From Oligoflexia bacterium (GTDB taxonomy: Bacteria; Bdellovibrionota; Bacteriovoracia; Bacteriovoracales; Bacteriovoracaceae): DNA of 64,000 nt. This document shows positions 19,176 to 27,915 of this stretch, piece by piece. The position numbers and the translations under genes are program-made. The DNA lies in the NCBI GenBank assembly GCA_015231955.1, contig JADGAN010000005.1, positions 62,001-126,000 on the forward strand. Reading direction: 5' to 3'. Within the stretch, counting starts at the first letter, position 1; every line of letters starts with the position of its first letter. The notes under the pieces are model-generated. The model did no database searches, was not told the origin of the DNA, and saw only the letters and a program-made list of their open reading frames with translations.

Positions 19176-19637
19176 TTAATCAAGATCAATAGTCTCAAAA
19201 GAGTTAATCTCTTTTTCAAGTTCTATAATCTCATCTTGAAGCGCCTTGATTCTAGCATCATCAAAATGGTGTCTAACAAGATAATCTTTTTTAGAGGAGA
19301 TAACAATACGTTGCATTTTAAGTTCATTAGTATCTAGCTTAGAAAAAACTTGTTGCTGCTGCAGATCAGGGTGATAAGCAAGTGACCGATGAACTAAATT
19401 TTGACCGGCCTCCTCTAAATGTCGAAGTCGTGCAAGCAACTCTTGGTCAATTAAACTAGCAATCCGATCGTAATCTTGGCATTTTTGTTGATAACGATCT
19501 TCAAGGACGTCTATTTTTCCTTGTAGCTTTACTATTTTTTCCTGCAATTGTTTTTCAGAAAAAGCAAAAACGGAAGCGCAGAGGCCATTAACGAAAACGG
19601 TAGTGAACACGGTTAGTAGTAGTATTCGTCTGATCAT
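19176..19637 (-). CDS. Exported coiled-coil protein of unknown function
   Basis: A 153-residue protein not recognised as a known family. It starts with a signal peptide (MIRRILLLTVFTTVFVNGLCASVFA), and the remainder is almost entirely charged helix with heptad-like spacing (EKQLQEKIVKLQGKIDVLEDRY, then ALQDEIIELEKEINSFE). This suggests a periplasmic coiled coil. The ATG is in a normal position after the upstream MITE-like hairpin at 19671-19776, which therefore lies in its promoter/leader region. Confidence 0.7.
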   Translation of the reverse strand: MIRRILLLTVFTTVFVNGLCASVFAFSEKQLQEKIVKLQGKIDVLEDRYQQKCQDYDRIASLIDQELLARLRHLEEAGQNLVHRSLAYHPDLQQQQVFSKLDTNELKMQRIVISSKKDYLVRHHFDDARIKALQDEIIELEKEINSFETIDLD

Positions 19638-19662
19638 AGCAATTACTCCTTTGTATTTATAA

Positions 19663-19784
19663 AAAAATTAGTAACTGCTCACACCCTTCAGCCATCTACC
19701 CTCTACCGGATGCTGAAAGTTGCTTAGCTAACAGCATTTGGTTGAGAGGTGAAGGTTGAGGGGTGTGAGCAGTTACAAAAATTA
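19663..19784. mobile_element. Miniature inverted-repeat element (IS66-type MITE candidate) with 8-bp target duplication
   Basis: The element spans 19671-19776 (106 bp). Its first 16 bases, GTAACTGCTCACACCC, are matched perfectly in inverse at 19761-19776, and the arms continue imperfectly inward for about 30 more bases to an inner ATGCTG/CAGCAT pairing. Both ends are immediately flanked by AAAAATTA (19663-19670 and 19777-19784), an apparent 8-bp target duplication. IS66-family elements are known for ends beginning GTAA and 8-bp duplications, so a non-autonomous IS66 derivative is the best guess. It carries no gene. It lies between the 3' end of tldD and the start of the exported coiled-coil gene, both on the minus strand. 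Confidence 0.72.
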
Positions 19785-19895
19785 ATTATACAAGGAATAT
19801 TGGATTTATCTTTATTGAAATTAGATTTCCGATAGTTACATCATCAATAATCTCTATTGATGGCCATTTTTGGCGGCAATTTCAAGCCTGCAATT

Positions 19896-21359
19896 TTAGG
19901 CCTGCTTATAACCGATCGAGACTTTGCTAAATTTAGAAGGAGCAGTGCCATGGCTCATCTCGGCCCGCTGTCCGGGTTGGCCCTTCCCGCAATTGGGGAC
20001 ACCCCAGAGGTGCCAGTGCTCCTCATCGGCAACACCCACCAAGCGGCCCCAAAATTCGGGAGTGATCCCTTGGTAACAAGGATCTTTGACTGGGCCTACT
20101 ATTTTTCCGTTTTGAATATGCCAACCAATCTCCATTCCAAATTGAAAGTTGTAGCGGTATTGATCAATACTCCAACATTTGATTCCATCAACCATGATGC
20201 CATCCTTGGTGTCTGCAATCAGCTCCGCCAAGGTGGCATCACCGGCGGCAAGACTCAAATTGGGCATGCGAATGATGGGAATATTTTGCCAGCCTTCAGC
20301 GCGATTGCAGCCACGCGAGCGAGTCTCCCCAATATTATGAGCAAGTTCGCGGTTGGTGAGATAAGTTTGGAAAACTCCCTCTTTGATCACATGGTAGCGC
20401 TCAGGACGAACACCGTCGTCGTCATAGCCATAGGTCGCCAGCCCCTGGGGCATAGTGGAGTCTGCAATAATATTTAAGTAGCGACTGCCGTATTGAAAGC
20501 GTCCCTTCTTTTCCAGATCAACAAAACTGCGTCCGGCGTAGTTGGCCTCAAGACCAAGCACGCGATCCAGTTCCGTTGCATGTCCAATCGATTCGTGAAT
20601 TTGTAAGGCCAGTTGCGATCCGAGGATAATCAGTTCGCGCTCTCCACTAGGGCAGGGAGGGGCGGTAAGCAGCGAAAGCGCCTCATCTCTTGTTTTGGCC
20701 GCATTCTCTTTTAATTTTAGTCCGAGGATCACTTCGTATCCGCCTTGCAGGTATTGGCCACTGCTTGCAGGAAAAGTACGCCGCTGAATCTCGTTGCCAT
20801 CACTAACACTAACACCAATCTCCGCTCCCGAGCGCACGATCTCTTGCTCGATCCGACTGCCCTCACTGCTTGCAAACCATTGGTGCTCTTTGGCGATACT
20901 GAGGTAGGCCCATGCCGATTTCACACGCGGATCATTGTTTCTTAAAATCTCCTCTGTCGAATAGAGCAGCTGCAATTTTTCGTCGTAGCTCACTTTAAAC
21001 GGGTCGATGATGTAAGGTGTGGCCCAACGGTCGATCCATATTGGTTCTGCTGCCAACTTTACTCTTTTATTGATTTTCATTGCTGAGGCGTTTGCAATTT
21101 GAATTGCCCGCCTAACTGTATTAGTAATCTCTTGCGAATGTAAATTTGCAGAGGAAGCAAATCCCCATGCACCTCCTGCAATAACCCGAATGCCATACCC
21201 AAGATTTTTGGAGTTTACAATTTCTGAGAGTAAACCATTTCTCACCTTGAGCACTTCATCACTCATCTCCACAATACGAATGTCGGCATAATCAACACCA
21301 GCTTGATTACAAATTTTCATTGCCAGATCAAGAGAGTCTAAAATATTTTGTTTTTTCAT
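19896..21359 (-). CDS. tldD: TldD-like metalloprotease subunit
   Basis: A 487-residue TldD. The active-site helix motif HESIGHATELDRV (family HExxxH) is near residue 255, followed by AGRSFVDLEKKGRFQYGS. The N-terminal VKVRNG-like segment and the C-terminal GKGQPGQ region are typical. TldD and TldE form a heterodimer whose zinc site lies in TldD, and it cleaves unfolded peptides and ribosomally made peptide precursors such as microcin B17. The partner gene is 48 nt upstream on the same strand. No precursor-peptide biosynthesis genes are seen nearby, so the pair may have a housekeeping role. Confidence 0.93.
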   Translation of the reverse strand: MKKQNILDSLDLAMKICNQAGVDYADIRIVEMSDEVLKVRNGLLSEIVNSKNLGYGIRVIAGGAWGFASSANLHSQEITNTVRRAIQIANASAMKINKRVKLAAEPIWIDRWATPYIIDPFKVSYDEKLQLLYSTEEILRNNDPRVKSAWAYLSIAKEHQWFASSEGSRIEQEIVRSGAEIGVSVSDGNEIQRRTFPASSGQYLQGGYEVILGLKLKENAAKTRDEALSLLTAPPCPSGERELIILGSQLALQIHESIGHATELDRVLGLEANYAGRSFVDLEKKGRFQYGSRYLNIIADSTMPQGLATYGYDDDGVRPERYHVIKEGVFQTYLTNRELAHNIGETRSRGCNRAEGWQNIPIIRMPNLSLAAGDATLAELIADTKDGIMVDGIKCWSIDQYRYNFQFGMEIGWHIQNGKIVGPVKDPCYQGITPEFWGRLVGVADEEHWHLWGVPNCGKGQPGQRAEMSHGTAPSKFSKVSIGYKQA

Positions 21360-21407
21360 TAAAATCCTTATTCCATTGCTATTGCTATTTATTGCTGATG
21401 ATTCTTC

Positions 21408-22763
21408 TTAATAGTCGGTTTTTCCCGTAAATCGTAATCCAGATAGTTTGAGCGCAGGCACCACAAAACCACCTCCAAAGAAAGCCGATTTGTAGACTTG
21501 ATCACTAGAAATCGCTTCCACCACATTTAACAAACGGAGCACGCTATCGGTAAAGCGCATGTTCTTTACCGCATGAACAATCTTGCCTTTCTCTACCCAG
21601 TACACACCATCGCGAGTTGTCCCTGTAATCGTAATGTCGTTGGGATCGATCAGATTGGTATAGTGAAGGTGAGTAATCAAAAGATAGCGGTCGGCCCCTG
21701 CAACGATCGTGGATAGCGAATCTTTTCCTGGTGCCAATTGCAAGTTTAAGCACATTGGCCCCCCTGACGAAGGATAAGGGAGAGCGTGGCCATTACTCTG
21801 TCCATTACTTATTTTCTTTGCATATTTTTGATCAAGCGGTAGCGTTTTAAAAACACCCTTCTCAATCAGTGTCAATCGCTCCCGAGAGGCCCCTTCAAAA
21901 TCGAAGGGCATTCCTGCATGCAAAGGATGAGTGTGATCGTCGTAGATGTTAATCAAGGAATGCAAAACTTTTTCTCCCAATTTGCGTTTAAGGGGAGAGC
22001 GGTCTTCAACGTACGACTGTGTAGAAAATCCAACATAGTTTAAAAAGAGCAAAAGATCGGTCACCGCCGATGGTTCTAAAATCACCGGATACTCTTTGCA
22101 ATCAAAGCTTTTAGGATTACGACTTAAAATACTTTTTTCAATGGCGATGGAGCTAATCTCCTCGAAGTTTATCTCTTGCAAATTTTTTTCTGTGGCCATT
22201 GCCCATCCCGAATGCCCAGCACTATCCATCACCGTTGTAGAGAAGGTCGAACGCTTGGAAGAGTAGGCCGCATTGGTGCCACCCGAATGCAAGTAGTAAG
22301 TTCCAGCACTTTGATCACTAAGAATTCCAGAGGTCAAAAGCTTTTGGGATTCACAACGCCTGATGTGCGAAACAATTTTTTTTGCACGCAACGCTGGATC
22401 GCCATCATTTGCATCTCCCAGGCCTTCAAAACTGCTATCCTTAAAGACAACACTTTGAGGAAACACAGGATAATCAGGATCTTTCGGTGCATACTCAATA
22501 ATATTTACTGCACGCTCTAAAAGTGGTCGCACCACCTCTGGATCGAGGGAGTTACTTTGAAACTGCCCAATGCGACCATCACGTGCGACCGTAACACTCA
22601 CTTCAATAGTGTGCTTCGATACATTTTGAGTGATCTCATTTTCTCCAAAACGAGTGAGATCCTCTCGCTCCTCCTGAACCGAGATAAACACCTCTTTGGC
22701 ATAACTTTTTGCTAGATTCATGAGAGATAATGCTTGAGATTGCAGCAGAGTTGACATAGTCAT
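21408..22763 (-). CDS. pmbA: TldE/PmbA-like protease subunit
   Basis: A 451-residue PmbA/TldE, the partner of the TldD downstream. Diagnostic parts are TRFGENEITQNVSKHTIEVSV near the N-terminus, CKEYPVILEPSAVTDLL, the SPLKRKLGEKV segment and the C-terminal ITGTTRDGVYWVEKGKI and NMRFTDSVL motifs. It lacks HExxxH, as expected for the non-catalytic subunit. The ATG at 22763 has GGAG nine bases upstream and is preferred over an upstream TTG. It is the first gene of the two-gene unit and is divergent from the glycyl-radical enzyme genes. Confidence 0.92.
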   Translation of the reverse strand: MTMSTLLQSQALSLMNLAKSYAKEVFISVQEEREDLTRFGENEITQNVSKHTIEVSVTVARDGRIGQFQSNSLDPEVVRPLLERAVNIIEYAPKDPDYPVFPQSVVFKDSSFEGLGDANDGDPALRAKKIVSHIRRCESQKLLTSGILSDQSAGTYYLHSGGTNAAYSSKRSTFSTTVMDSAGHSGWAMATEKNLQEINFEEISSIAIEKSILSRNPKSFDCKEYPVILEPSAVTDLLLFLNYVGFSTQSYVEDRSPLKRKLGEKVLHSLINIYDDHTHPLHAGMPFDFEGASRERLTLIEKGVFKTLPLDQKYAKKISNGQSNGHALPYPSSGGPMCLNLQLAPGKDSLSTIVAGADRYLLITHLHYTNLIDPNDITITGTTRDGVYWVEKGKIVHAVKNMRFTDSVLRLLNVVEAISSDQVYKSAFFGGGFVVPALKLSGLRFTGKTDY

Positions 22764-22805
22764 GGGATAAGTCTCCGTGAGGATAGATACAAGATTTAAA
22801 CTAAA

Positions 22806-22817
22806 TAACAATTGTTA
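22806..22817. promoter_or_regulatory. Perfect 12-bp palindrome in the pmbA / glycyl-radical divergent region
   Basis: TAACAATTGTTA is a perfect palindrome located 43 bp upstream of the pmbA start and about 70 bp before the predicted -10 box of the divergent gene. Such a site could be a dimeric-repressor operator for either gene, but AT-rich palindromes also arise by chance. No regulator can be named. Confidence 0.25.
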
Positions 22818-22885
22818 AATAAAGTATAGATTCCGGCATTGGAATATAAAAATAATCTTACTTTTACTAACTTCCATCGTGATCA

Positions 22886-22894
22886 TGCTATAAT
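22886..22894 (+). promoter_or_regulatory. Extended -10 promoter for the glycyl-radical operon
   Basis: The sequence TGCTATAAT is a perfect -10 hexamer (22889-22894) with the TGn extension. The -35 region 17 bp upstream (ACTAAC) is poor, which extended -10 promoters tolerate. It lies 47 bp before the ATG at 22942. Confidence 0.45.
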
Positions 22895-22941
22895 TGAGAG
22901 TGGAACGACCGTGCAGTTTTAGCAGTAGCAAAGGATTTTTT

Positions 22942-24546
22942 ATGAGTGGCCACAACAATAATATCCAGCAACAAGTAAAAGCAAAAATCGCGGAGCGAGG
23001 GATAGACTACAAGCAAAAAAGAAGCGACCTCGCCTCTATTGCAGAAAATAGTCTTCCCGCTTACGCCAGTGTGAGTGCAAAAGCACGAAACTATCTCGAT
23101 CAAGGAGTGATTTGTGACCTTTTTGAAGGTGCGGCCCCCTATCGCGCGCGCTACATTCTTCCCGATTACCAGAAATTTTTGCGCCAAGGTTGCAACTACT
23201 TAAATCTTCCGCCTGCACACGACATTCACTCGGCCATTAACTACCTACAAATCCTCTATCACTATGTACCCTCGATCATCGACCATCCCGTCTATTTAGG
23301 ATCGATCGATGAACTGCTCTCCCCTTGGGAAAAGAGCGTGAGTCGCGACGAACTGAAAAGAGTTCTTAAATACTTTATCATGCACATCAATCGCACCTTT
23401 CCTAGCGCCTTCGTGCATATGAATCTTGGGCCTAAAGACTCTCTCACCAGTCGTCTATGGTTAGAGCTTGAAGGAGAGTTGGAACTTGCTATTCCAAATT
23501 TATCTTTTAAATATCATCGAGGTGTAACTCCTGACGACCTTCTAGAATTAGCATTAACAACCGCTATGAAAGCATCCAAGCCCTATATTGTTGACGATGA
23601 GAAGATCGCCTCGATGTGGAAAGAGCTGGCCGGAGAGGGCGAGAGCAAGAGAGAAGAAGAGGTCGAGTATGGAGTTGCCAGCTGCTACAACACTCTTCGA
23701 ATCGGAGGCGGATCACACACCCTCGTCCGTTTAAACTTAAGAGAGGCCGCAACCAAAAGCTCTATGAAGGCAGGAGATATTACCCTCTTCTTGGAAGAGG
23801 TAGTTCCAGAAGCTGTAGCGGCCCTTGCAGAGATCATTAACTATCGCGCCAGCTTTTTAGTGGAAGAGAGTGGCTTTTTTGCAAACTCTTTTCTCGCACG
23901 AGAAGGCCTCATCGATTTAAAAAAATTCACCTCCATGGGAGGAGTTGTAGGACTGCACGAATGCGTGGAGATCTTGAGTGGTGGTGGTCGCATGGGATGG
24001 CAAGAAAATGCAAAGGATCGCCTGGCCACTGACTACGCTGAAACCATTATCCAAACTATCGCCAGTAAACTTAGTCTCCACCCAGGAAAATATTGTGATG
24101 GTAGCAATGGTAAAATTACTTTGCACGCCCAATCGGGCATCGATACCGACCTGGGAACAACCGCTGGTGTGCGTATTCAAATAGGCAAAGAACCGACACT
24201 CTTTGCACAGATGAATTTGGCCGCAAGATTACAAAAATATTTTACCTCAGGTGTAAGCGATATCTATGTTTTTGAACCAGGAGCAAAAGATAATTTGCAA
24301 GGGCTTGCCTCCATCGTAAAAAAGGGAATCGACAAAGGCATTCGTATCTTAAGCATCAACAACAGTAGCAGCGACTGCGTTCGCGTGACGGGATACTTGG
24401 TTAAGAAAAGCGAGGTGGAGCGCTACTGGAAAAAAGAGTCCCTGCGCGATGAGAGCTTGCGTTTTGGAGCACCAACACTCAAAAACGCCAACATTCTTGG
24501 CCGTAAAGTAAGAAGCACCAAGGAAAATAAAGAAGATAATGAGTAA
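22942..24546 (+). CDS. yjjI: YjjI-family glycine radical enzyme
   Basis: A 534-residue protein of the YjjI family, anaerobic radical enzymes whose reaction has not been established. The C-terminal glycyl-radical motif is CVRVTGYLVKK, with the glycine near residue 483. It is followed by FGAP...ILGRKV, which resembles the end of E. coli YjjI. Motifs such as VHMNLGPKDSLTSRLWLELE and the GSHTLVRLNL stretch fit the barrel core. It starts at ATG 22942 with AAGGA upstream; an earlier TTG is less likely. The activase gene overlaps its 3' end by 8 nt, which strongly supports function as a pair. Its presence implies that the organism meets low-oxygen conditions. Confidence 0.88.
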   Translation: MSGHNNNIQQQVKAKIAERGIDYKQKRSDLASIAENSLPAYASVSAKARNYLDQGVICDLFEGAAPYRARYILPDYQKFLRQGCNYLNLPPAHDIHSAINYLQILYHYVPSIIDHPVYLGSIDELLSPWEKSVSRDELKRVLKYFIMHINRTFPSAFVHMNLGPKDSLTSRLWLELEGELELAIPNLSFKYHRGVTPDDLLELALTTAMKASKPYIVDDEKIASMWKELAGEGESKREEEVEYGVASCYNTLRIGGGSHTLVRLNLREAATKSSMKAGDITLFLEEVVPEAVAALAEIINYRASFLVEESGFFANSFLAREGLIDLKKFTSMGGVVGLHECVEILSGGGRMGWQENAKDRLATDYAETIIQTIASKLSLHPGKYCDGSNGKITLHAQSGIDTDLGTTAGVRIQIGKEPTLFAQMNLAARLQKYFTSGVSDIYVFEPGAKDNLQGLASIVKKGIDKGIRILSINNSSSDCVRVTGYLVKKSEVERYWKKESLRDESLRFGAPTLKNANILGRKVRSTKENKEDNE

Positions 24547-25411
24547 TCCCCAAGCCACTATCAACCGCATTCTCCATGGAACCTTAATCGACGGCCCCGG
24601 CGTACGTATAGCACTTTTTTTCCAAGGTTGTAACTTTAAGTGCCGCTACTGCCACAATCCCGAAACTCAAAATTTTTGTCGCGCATGTGGTGCCTGTGCA
24701 CTCACCTGTCCTACCGCTGCTGTTGCTGAGCATGGTGGCGTGGACAGTTATCGTGCCGAACGCTGCGTCCACTGTTACCAATGCTTAAAAACATGTCCCC
24801 ACCACTCCTCACCCCATTATCGCACGCTTACGATTGATGACCTTATTAAGGAGGTCGAAGCAAGTCGTGACTTCATCGATGGCATCACCTTTTCTGGAGG
24901 AGAGTGCACACTGCAAAGCGATTTCTTAGTTTCAGCAATGAAAGCACTTCGAAAAAAATTTGGTGACCACTTCTCCTTTTACATCGATAGCAATGGCCTT
25001 ATTGAAAAGCCACACCTCTCGCTACTCATGGATCACGCCAGTGGATTTCTCCTCGATATCAAGGCCATGAGTCGTAAACGCCACCGTTTTCTTACTGGTA
25101 AAGATAATAAACTTGTCCTCCACAATGCAGTCGAAATGGCAAAAAGAAGACTCCTCTATGAAGTCCGGAGTGTCTTGGTTTGCAACACTACCGCTATTCC
25201 CAGTGAAATTATTGCCAGTGCAACATTTATAAATCATTTGGCCAAACTAAACGCTCCTCGGACTCTACGCTGGAAGCTCATTCCCTTTCGGCCTGAAGGT
25301 GTTCGCGACCCTCGTGCCCAAGAAGAGATGCTGATCTCAAAAGAGGTCTACGACAACTGCTGCCGTCTAGCAAAGAGATCCTACTGCGAACAAAATATTA
25401 TAACTGTCTAA
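24539..25411 (+). CDS. yjjW: YjjW-family glycine radical enzyme activase (radical SAM)
   Basis: A 290-residue radical SAM enzyme that would install the glycyl radical on the upstream YjjI-like protein. The CxxxCxxC cluster is C31-NFK-C35-RY-C38. A ferredoxin insert with two further 4Fe-4S motifs follows (CRACGACALTCP and CVHCYQCLKTCP), as in pyruvate formate-lyase-type activases with an insert. FSGGECTLQSDF is the SAM-binding GGE motif. The start overlaps the enzyme gene by 8 nt. A weak hairpin (GTTTGA...TCAAAC, 25424-25453) lies beyond the stop and runs into the convergent gene, so termination is unclear. Confidence 0.93.
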   Translation: MSNPQATINRILHGTLIDGPGVRIALFFQGCNFKCRYCHNPETQNFCRACGACALTCPTAAVAEHGGVDSYRAERCVHCYQCLKTCPHHSSPHYRTLTIDDLIKEVEASRDFIDGITFSGGECTLQSDFLVSAMKALRKKFGDHFSFYIDSNGLIEKPHLSLLMDHASGFLLDIKAMSRKRHRFLTGKDNKLVLHNAVEMAKRRLLYEVRSVLVCNTTAIPSEIIASATFINHLAKLNAPRTLRWKLIPFRPEGVRDPRAQEEMLISKEVYDNCCRLAKRSYCEQNIITV

Positions 25412-25436
25412 CAACTGGCGCTTGTTTGACGGCCCC

Positions 25437-26762
25437 TTAGGCCCTCATCAAACTTCTCACCGTATTTGGAGAGATATCTAAAATTTTGGCCACACTCTCT
25501 ACACTACGAATACTTTTATAAACTTTCGCCACATGCATACGTTTCATCTCTTCAAGTGTTGCAAAGGGTAATTTTTCAACAAAAACCTCCTCTGGAGCAA
25601 GCAAACCTTCCCTCTGTAAAAGCTCCTCATCCATCTCATCGATCTCTAGTTGCTTTTGGTGAGCATAGATTTTCTTTCTCTTAACATGCGAGATCAACTG
25701 TCGCAAATTTCCAGGCCAACTAAGCGTAGTGTACAAGCTAATCAAGCCTGCACTCATCACCACCTCCTCTTGTCGAGAGATCAGAGAGCATAGCTTTTTA
25801 ATGGCCGCAGGGTGGTCGCGAAGATGGGGCAGTTTGTAGCGTATGCCCGAGGTCACACGATAATAAAAATCCTCTCGCCACTCTCCCCGCTTCAATAATA
25901 ATTCAGCCTCCACTCTAGAGGAGATAATAATTTGAACATCGCACTGAATCTCTCCACATCCTCCGACTACTCTAATTCGTTTGGAATCCAAAAAGAGCAA
26001 CAACTTCACTTGCAAGCTCTTTGGTAAAGAGTCCACCTCATCTAAAAAAAGTGTCCCGCCATTGGCCTCCCTAATTGCTCCTTTCTTTTCTACAAATGCA
26101 CCAGTAAAAGCGCCTTTGACGTGTCCAAAAAGCTCCGACTCCAAAAGCGAGGGTGCAAATGCCGATAAATTCAAATGGACAAAGGCCCCACGCCTCCCTA
26201 TCTTTTGGTAAATCTCTTTAGCGAAATAGCTTTTGCCCGTTCCAGTCTCTCCCTCCAATAGCACACTCACATCATGAGGAAGCACTTTCATATTCCACGT
26301 AATCGCAGGCCCTAGCACCTCTCGCATACTCTGCTCGCCAAACTCCTGTTGTGATTCATTTCCTGGGAGAAAGGTCAGCACATTCTGTCCAATCACTACT
26401 TTATCAAAGCGCTCGATAAAGGATTCAAAACTGGTCACCCCATTAATCTGAAAAGCCACTCTTCCTTTCGATCGCAACAAATAGCGACCACCTTCAGCGG
26501 CCCCCTCCCACGCCTCATCCTCTTCAACCAACAACAACTCAAACAAAGGGCCACCACTCTCACCACCAAAGCGGGGCAATGCCCACGAGTCACCCTCAAG
26601 CAGCGGAAGATGGTTACTCCAAAGAGCAATCTGCAAGCGCTTGCGCACCAATGTCCGCATCCCTTTCCTTCCCATCACTGGAGTCACTTGTAAGGAATCG
26701 CCGACACGCACACCATGCTCTTTTACACTATTCACCACCGCTTTTCCCAAAATCAATTCCAT
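25437..26762 (-). CDS. Sigma-54-dependent transcriptional activator with FHA-like N-terminal domain
   Basis: A 441-residue protein. The AAA+ domain has Walker A GETGTGKS near residue 170, the sigma-54 contact loop GAFTGA near 220, Walker B GGTLFLDEVDSLP and WPGNLRQL. The C-terminus carries a Fis-type helix-turn-helix (SVESVAKILDISPNTVRSLM). There is no receiver domain. The first 130 residues end in FQINGVTSFESF...VVIGQNVLTF, which resembles the end of an FHA domain, so activation by phospho-threonine binding is possible but unproven. The ATG at 26762 has GAGGAG upstream and is preferred over an upstream TTG. It is convergent with the radical-enzyme operon; its targets are unknown. Confidence 0.88.
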   Translation of the reverse strand: MELILGKAVVNSVKEHGVRVGDSLQVTPVMGRKGMRTLVRKRLQIALWSNHLPLLEGDSWALPRFGGESGGPLFELLLVEEDEAWEGAAEGGRYLLRSKGRVAFQINGVTSFESFIERFDKVVIGQNVLTFLPGNESQQEFGEQSMREVLGPAITWNMKVLPHDVSVLLEGETGTGKSYFAKEIYQKIGRRGAFVHLNLSAFAPSLLESELFGHVKGAFTGAFVEKKGAIREANGGTLFLDEVDSLPKSLQVKLLLFLDSKRIRVVGGCGEIQCDVQIIISSRVEAELLLKRGEWREDFYYRVTSGIRYKLPHLRDHPAAIKKLCSLISRQEEVVMSAGLISLYTTLSWPGNLRQLISHVKRKKIYAHQKQLEIDEMDEELLQREGLLAPEEVFVEKLPFATLEEMKRMHVAKVYKSIRSVESVAKILDISPNTVRSLMRA

Positions 26763-26814
26763 AACCACTCTCCTCACTTTGTACAAAAACTAAGGGGCCC
26801 TAAGATTCTGTTTT

Positions 26815-26829
26815 TCAAAACCCGTGCCA
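26815..26829 (-). promoter_or_regulatory. Possible sigma-54 (-24/-12) promoter upstream of the activator gene
   Basis: On the minus strand the sequence reads TGGCACGGGTTTTGA. This matches the -24 element TGGCAC exactly and has TTGA where TTGC is expected at -12, with correct spacing. It lies about 50 bp upstream of the sigma-54 activator start, which would suggest self-activation. One mismatch at the critical -12 GC lowers confidence. Confidence 0.3.
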
Positions 26830-26913
26830 TGTGATATTGCATTGGCGGCATCCGCAACTTTTATTAAAAGCTCTTGATTTCATTCAGGATCCAAGCAAAC
26901 TGTAGTAACAAAA

Positions 26914-27594
26914 ATGTCGACAAGAAAAAATCAACCAGTTAAAAAAGTAAACCTAAGTAAAAATATTGAATTTGTTCGCGGCTTTTCTGATGAACACTCT
27001 GTAAAAACGTGGTTCGAAGAAAATCCTCACGCTATTGGCCTTGCTGTCGTTGGAAAATCGAATGTCGGCAAATCAACACTTATTAATGCCCTCTTCTCTC
27101 ATAAAATTGCTCGCGCCTCTAAAACCCCAGGCAAAACTCGCGAGATTAACCTCTTTAAATTCTCGTTCGAGCACTATGAGACACAAAAAATCCATCAGCT
27201 CTACCTCTTCGACCTTCCCGGTTTTGGGTATGCCCGCGTGGCCAAAGAGCTGCAAAGTGAGTGGCCCACGCTCATGGAATCTTTCTTTCGTGAGGCACCT
27301 CCTAGCGTACTTCTCCTCTACCTTCAAGATTCAAGGCTCCCCAATGGATCGACCGATCAGCAATTCATGAGCTATATCACGCCCTACGATCGCCCAAGCT
27401 TTCTGGTCTTTAGTAAATTGGATAAATTGAATCAGAAAGAGCGAGCACAGCTCTCAAAAGAGGAAAAAAACTTACAGCTACTCTACCCTTGGATTATGGA
27501 GTCTCATCAAGTCTCTGCAGAAGAGAACAGGGGAATTGATAAACTCAAAGATCGGATCGCGCACTACATTGTCTCATGCCTTACTCGACCTTGA
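26914..27594 (+). CDS. engB: Ribosome biogenesis GTP-binding protein EngB/YsxC
   Basis: A 226-residue GTPase needed for assembly of the large ribosomal subunit. The G motifs appear in order: GKSNVGKST near residue 46 (G1), PGKTREIN (G2), DLPGFGYARV (G3), FSKLDKLN (G4) and VSAEENRGID (G5). EngB proteins are usually about 200 residues; the extra length is at the N-terminus (STRKNQPVKKVNLSKN). The last 21 bases overlap the end of a convergent gene at 27574. Confidence 0.95.
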   Translation: MSTRKNQPVKKVNLSKNIEFVRGFSDEHSVKTWFEENPHAIGLAVVGKSNVGKSTLINALFSHKIARASKTPGKTREINLFKFSFEHYETQKIHQLYLFDLPGFGYARVAKELQSEWPTLMESFFREAPPSVLLLYLQDSRLPNGSTDQQFMSYITPYDRPSFLVFSKLDKLNQKERAQLSKEEKNLQLLYPWIMESHQVSAEENRGIDKLKDRIAHYIVSCLTRP

Positions 27595-27915
27595 AGCTCC
27601 ACCTTTTGCACGATTCACCTGCTCCTCAAAGACTAAAAGATCGCTATTGTATCGCTCTATTGTCAGCAGCAACTCTCCAACCTTGGGATGATCCCACACC
27701 AGCTCTCGCTTCTTTAGCCCATCACACAACAAGATGCCTAAATCACGATAGGCATTGTTTAGTGAAGCTGTCGTCTTTGAAGCACCAATCATATTCTTGG
27801 CGATAACAAAGGCCTTCTTCAGCTCTTCCAAGAAAGTCTGTATATACTTTTTTAGTACACTCTTCGAGGAATAGTATTCTGCTCCTCCTCTACTATTTTG
27901 TTCTCTTTGTTCCAT
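27574..27915 (-). CDS. Small helical protein, possibly a four-helix bundle
   Basis: A 113-residue protein of no family I can name with certainty. After a short polar start it is predominantly helical (KSVLKKYIQTFLEELKKAFVIAKNMIG, then AYRDLGILLCDGLKKRELVW and LLTIERYNSDLLVFEEQVN). The length and helix pattern are compatible with a four-helix bundle. A longer reading upstream is possible, but its first 36 residues look non-coding and would run past the start of the divergent gene. It ends inside the 3' end of engB, an unusual convergent overlap of 21 bp. Confidence 0.6.
   Translation of the reverse strand: MEQREQNSRGGAEYYSSKSVLKKYIQTFLEELKKAFVIAKNMIGASKTTASLNNAYRDLGILLCDGLKKRELVWDHPKVGELLLTIERYNSDLLVFEEQVNRAKGGASRSSKA

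Noticed and set aside
19857-20477. A 206-codon open frame on the plus strand
   Set aside because: It lies antisense to tldD, whose motifs are complete, and its translation resembles no protein.
25424-25453. Inverted repeat GTTTGA-GGCC/GGCC-TCAAAC as a bidirectional terminator
   Set aside because: The stem is interrupted, no T-run follows in either direction, and it runs into coding sequence; kept only as a remark.
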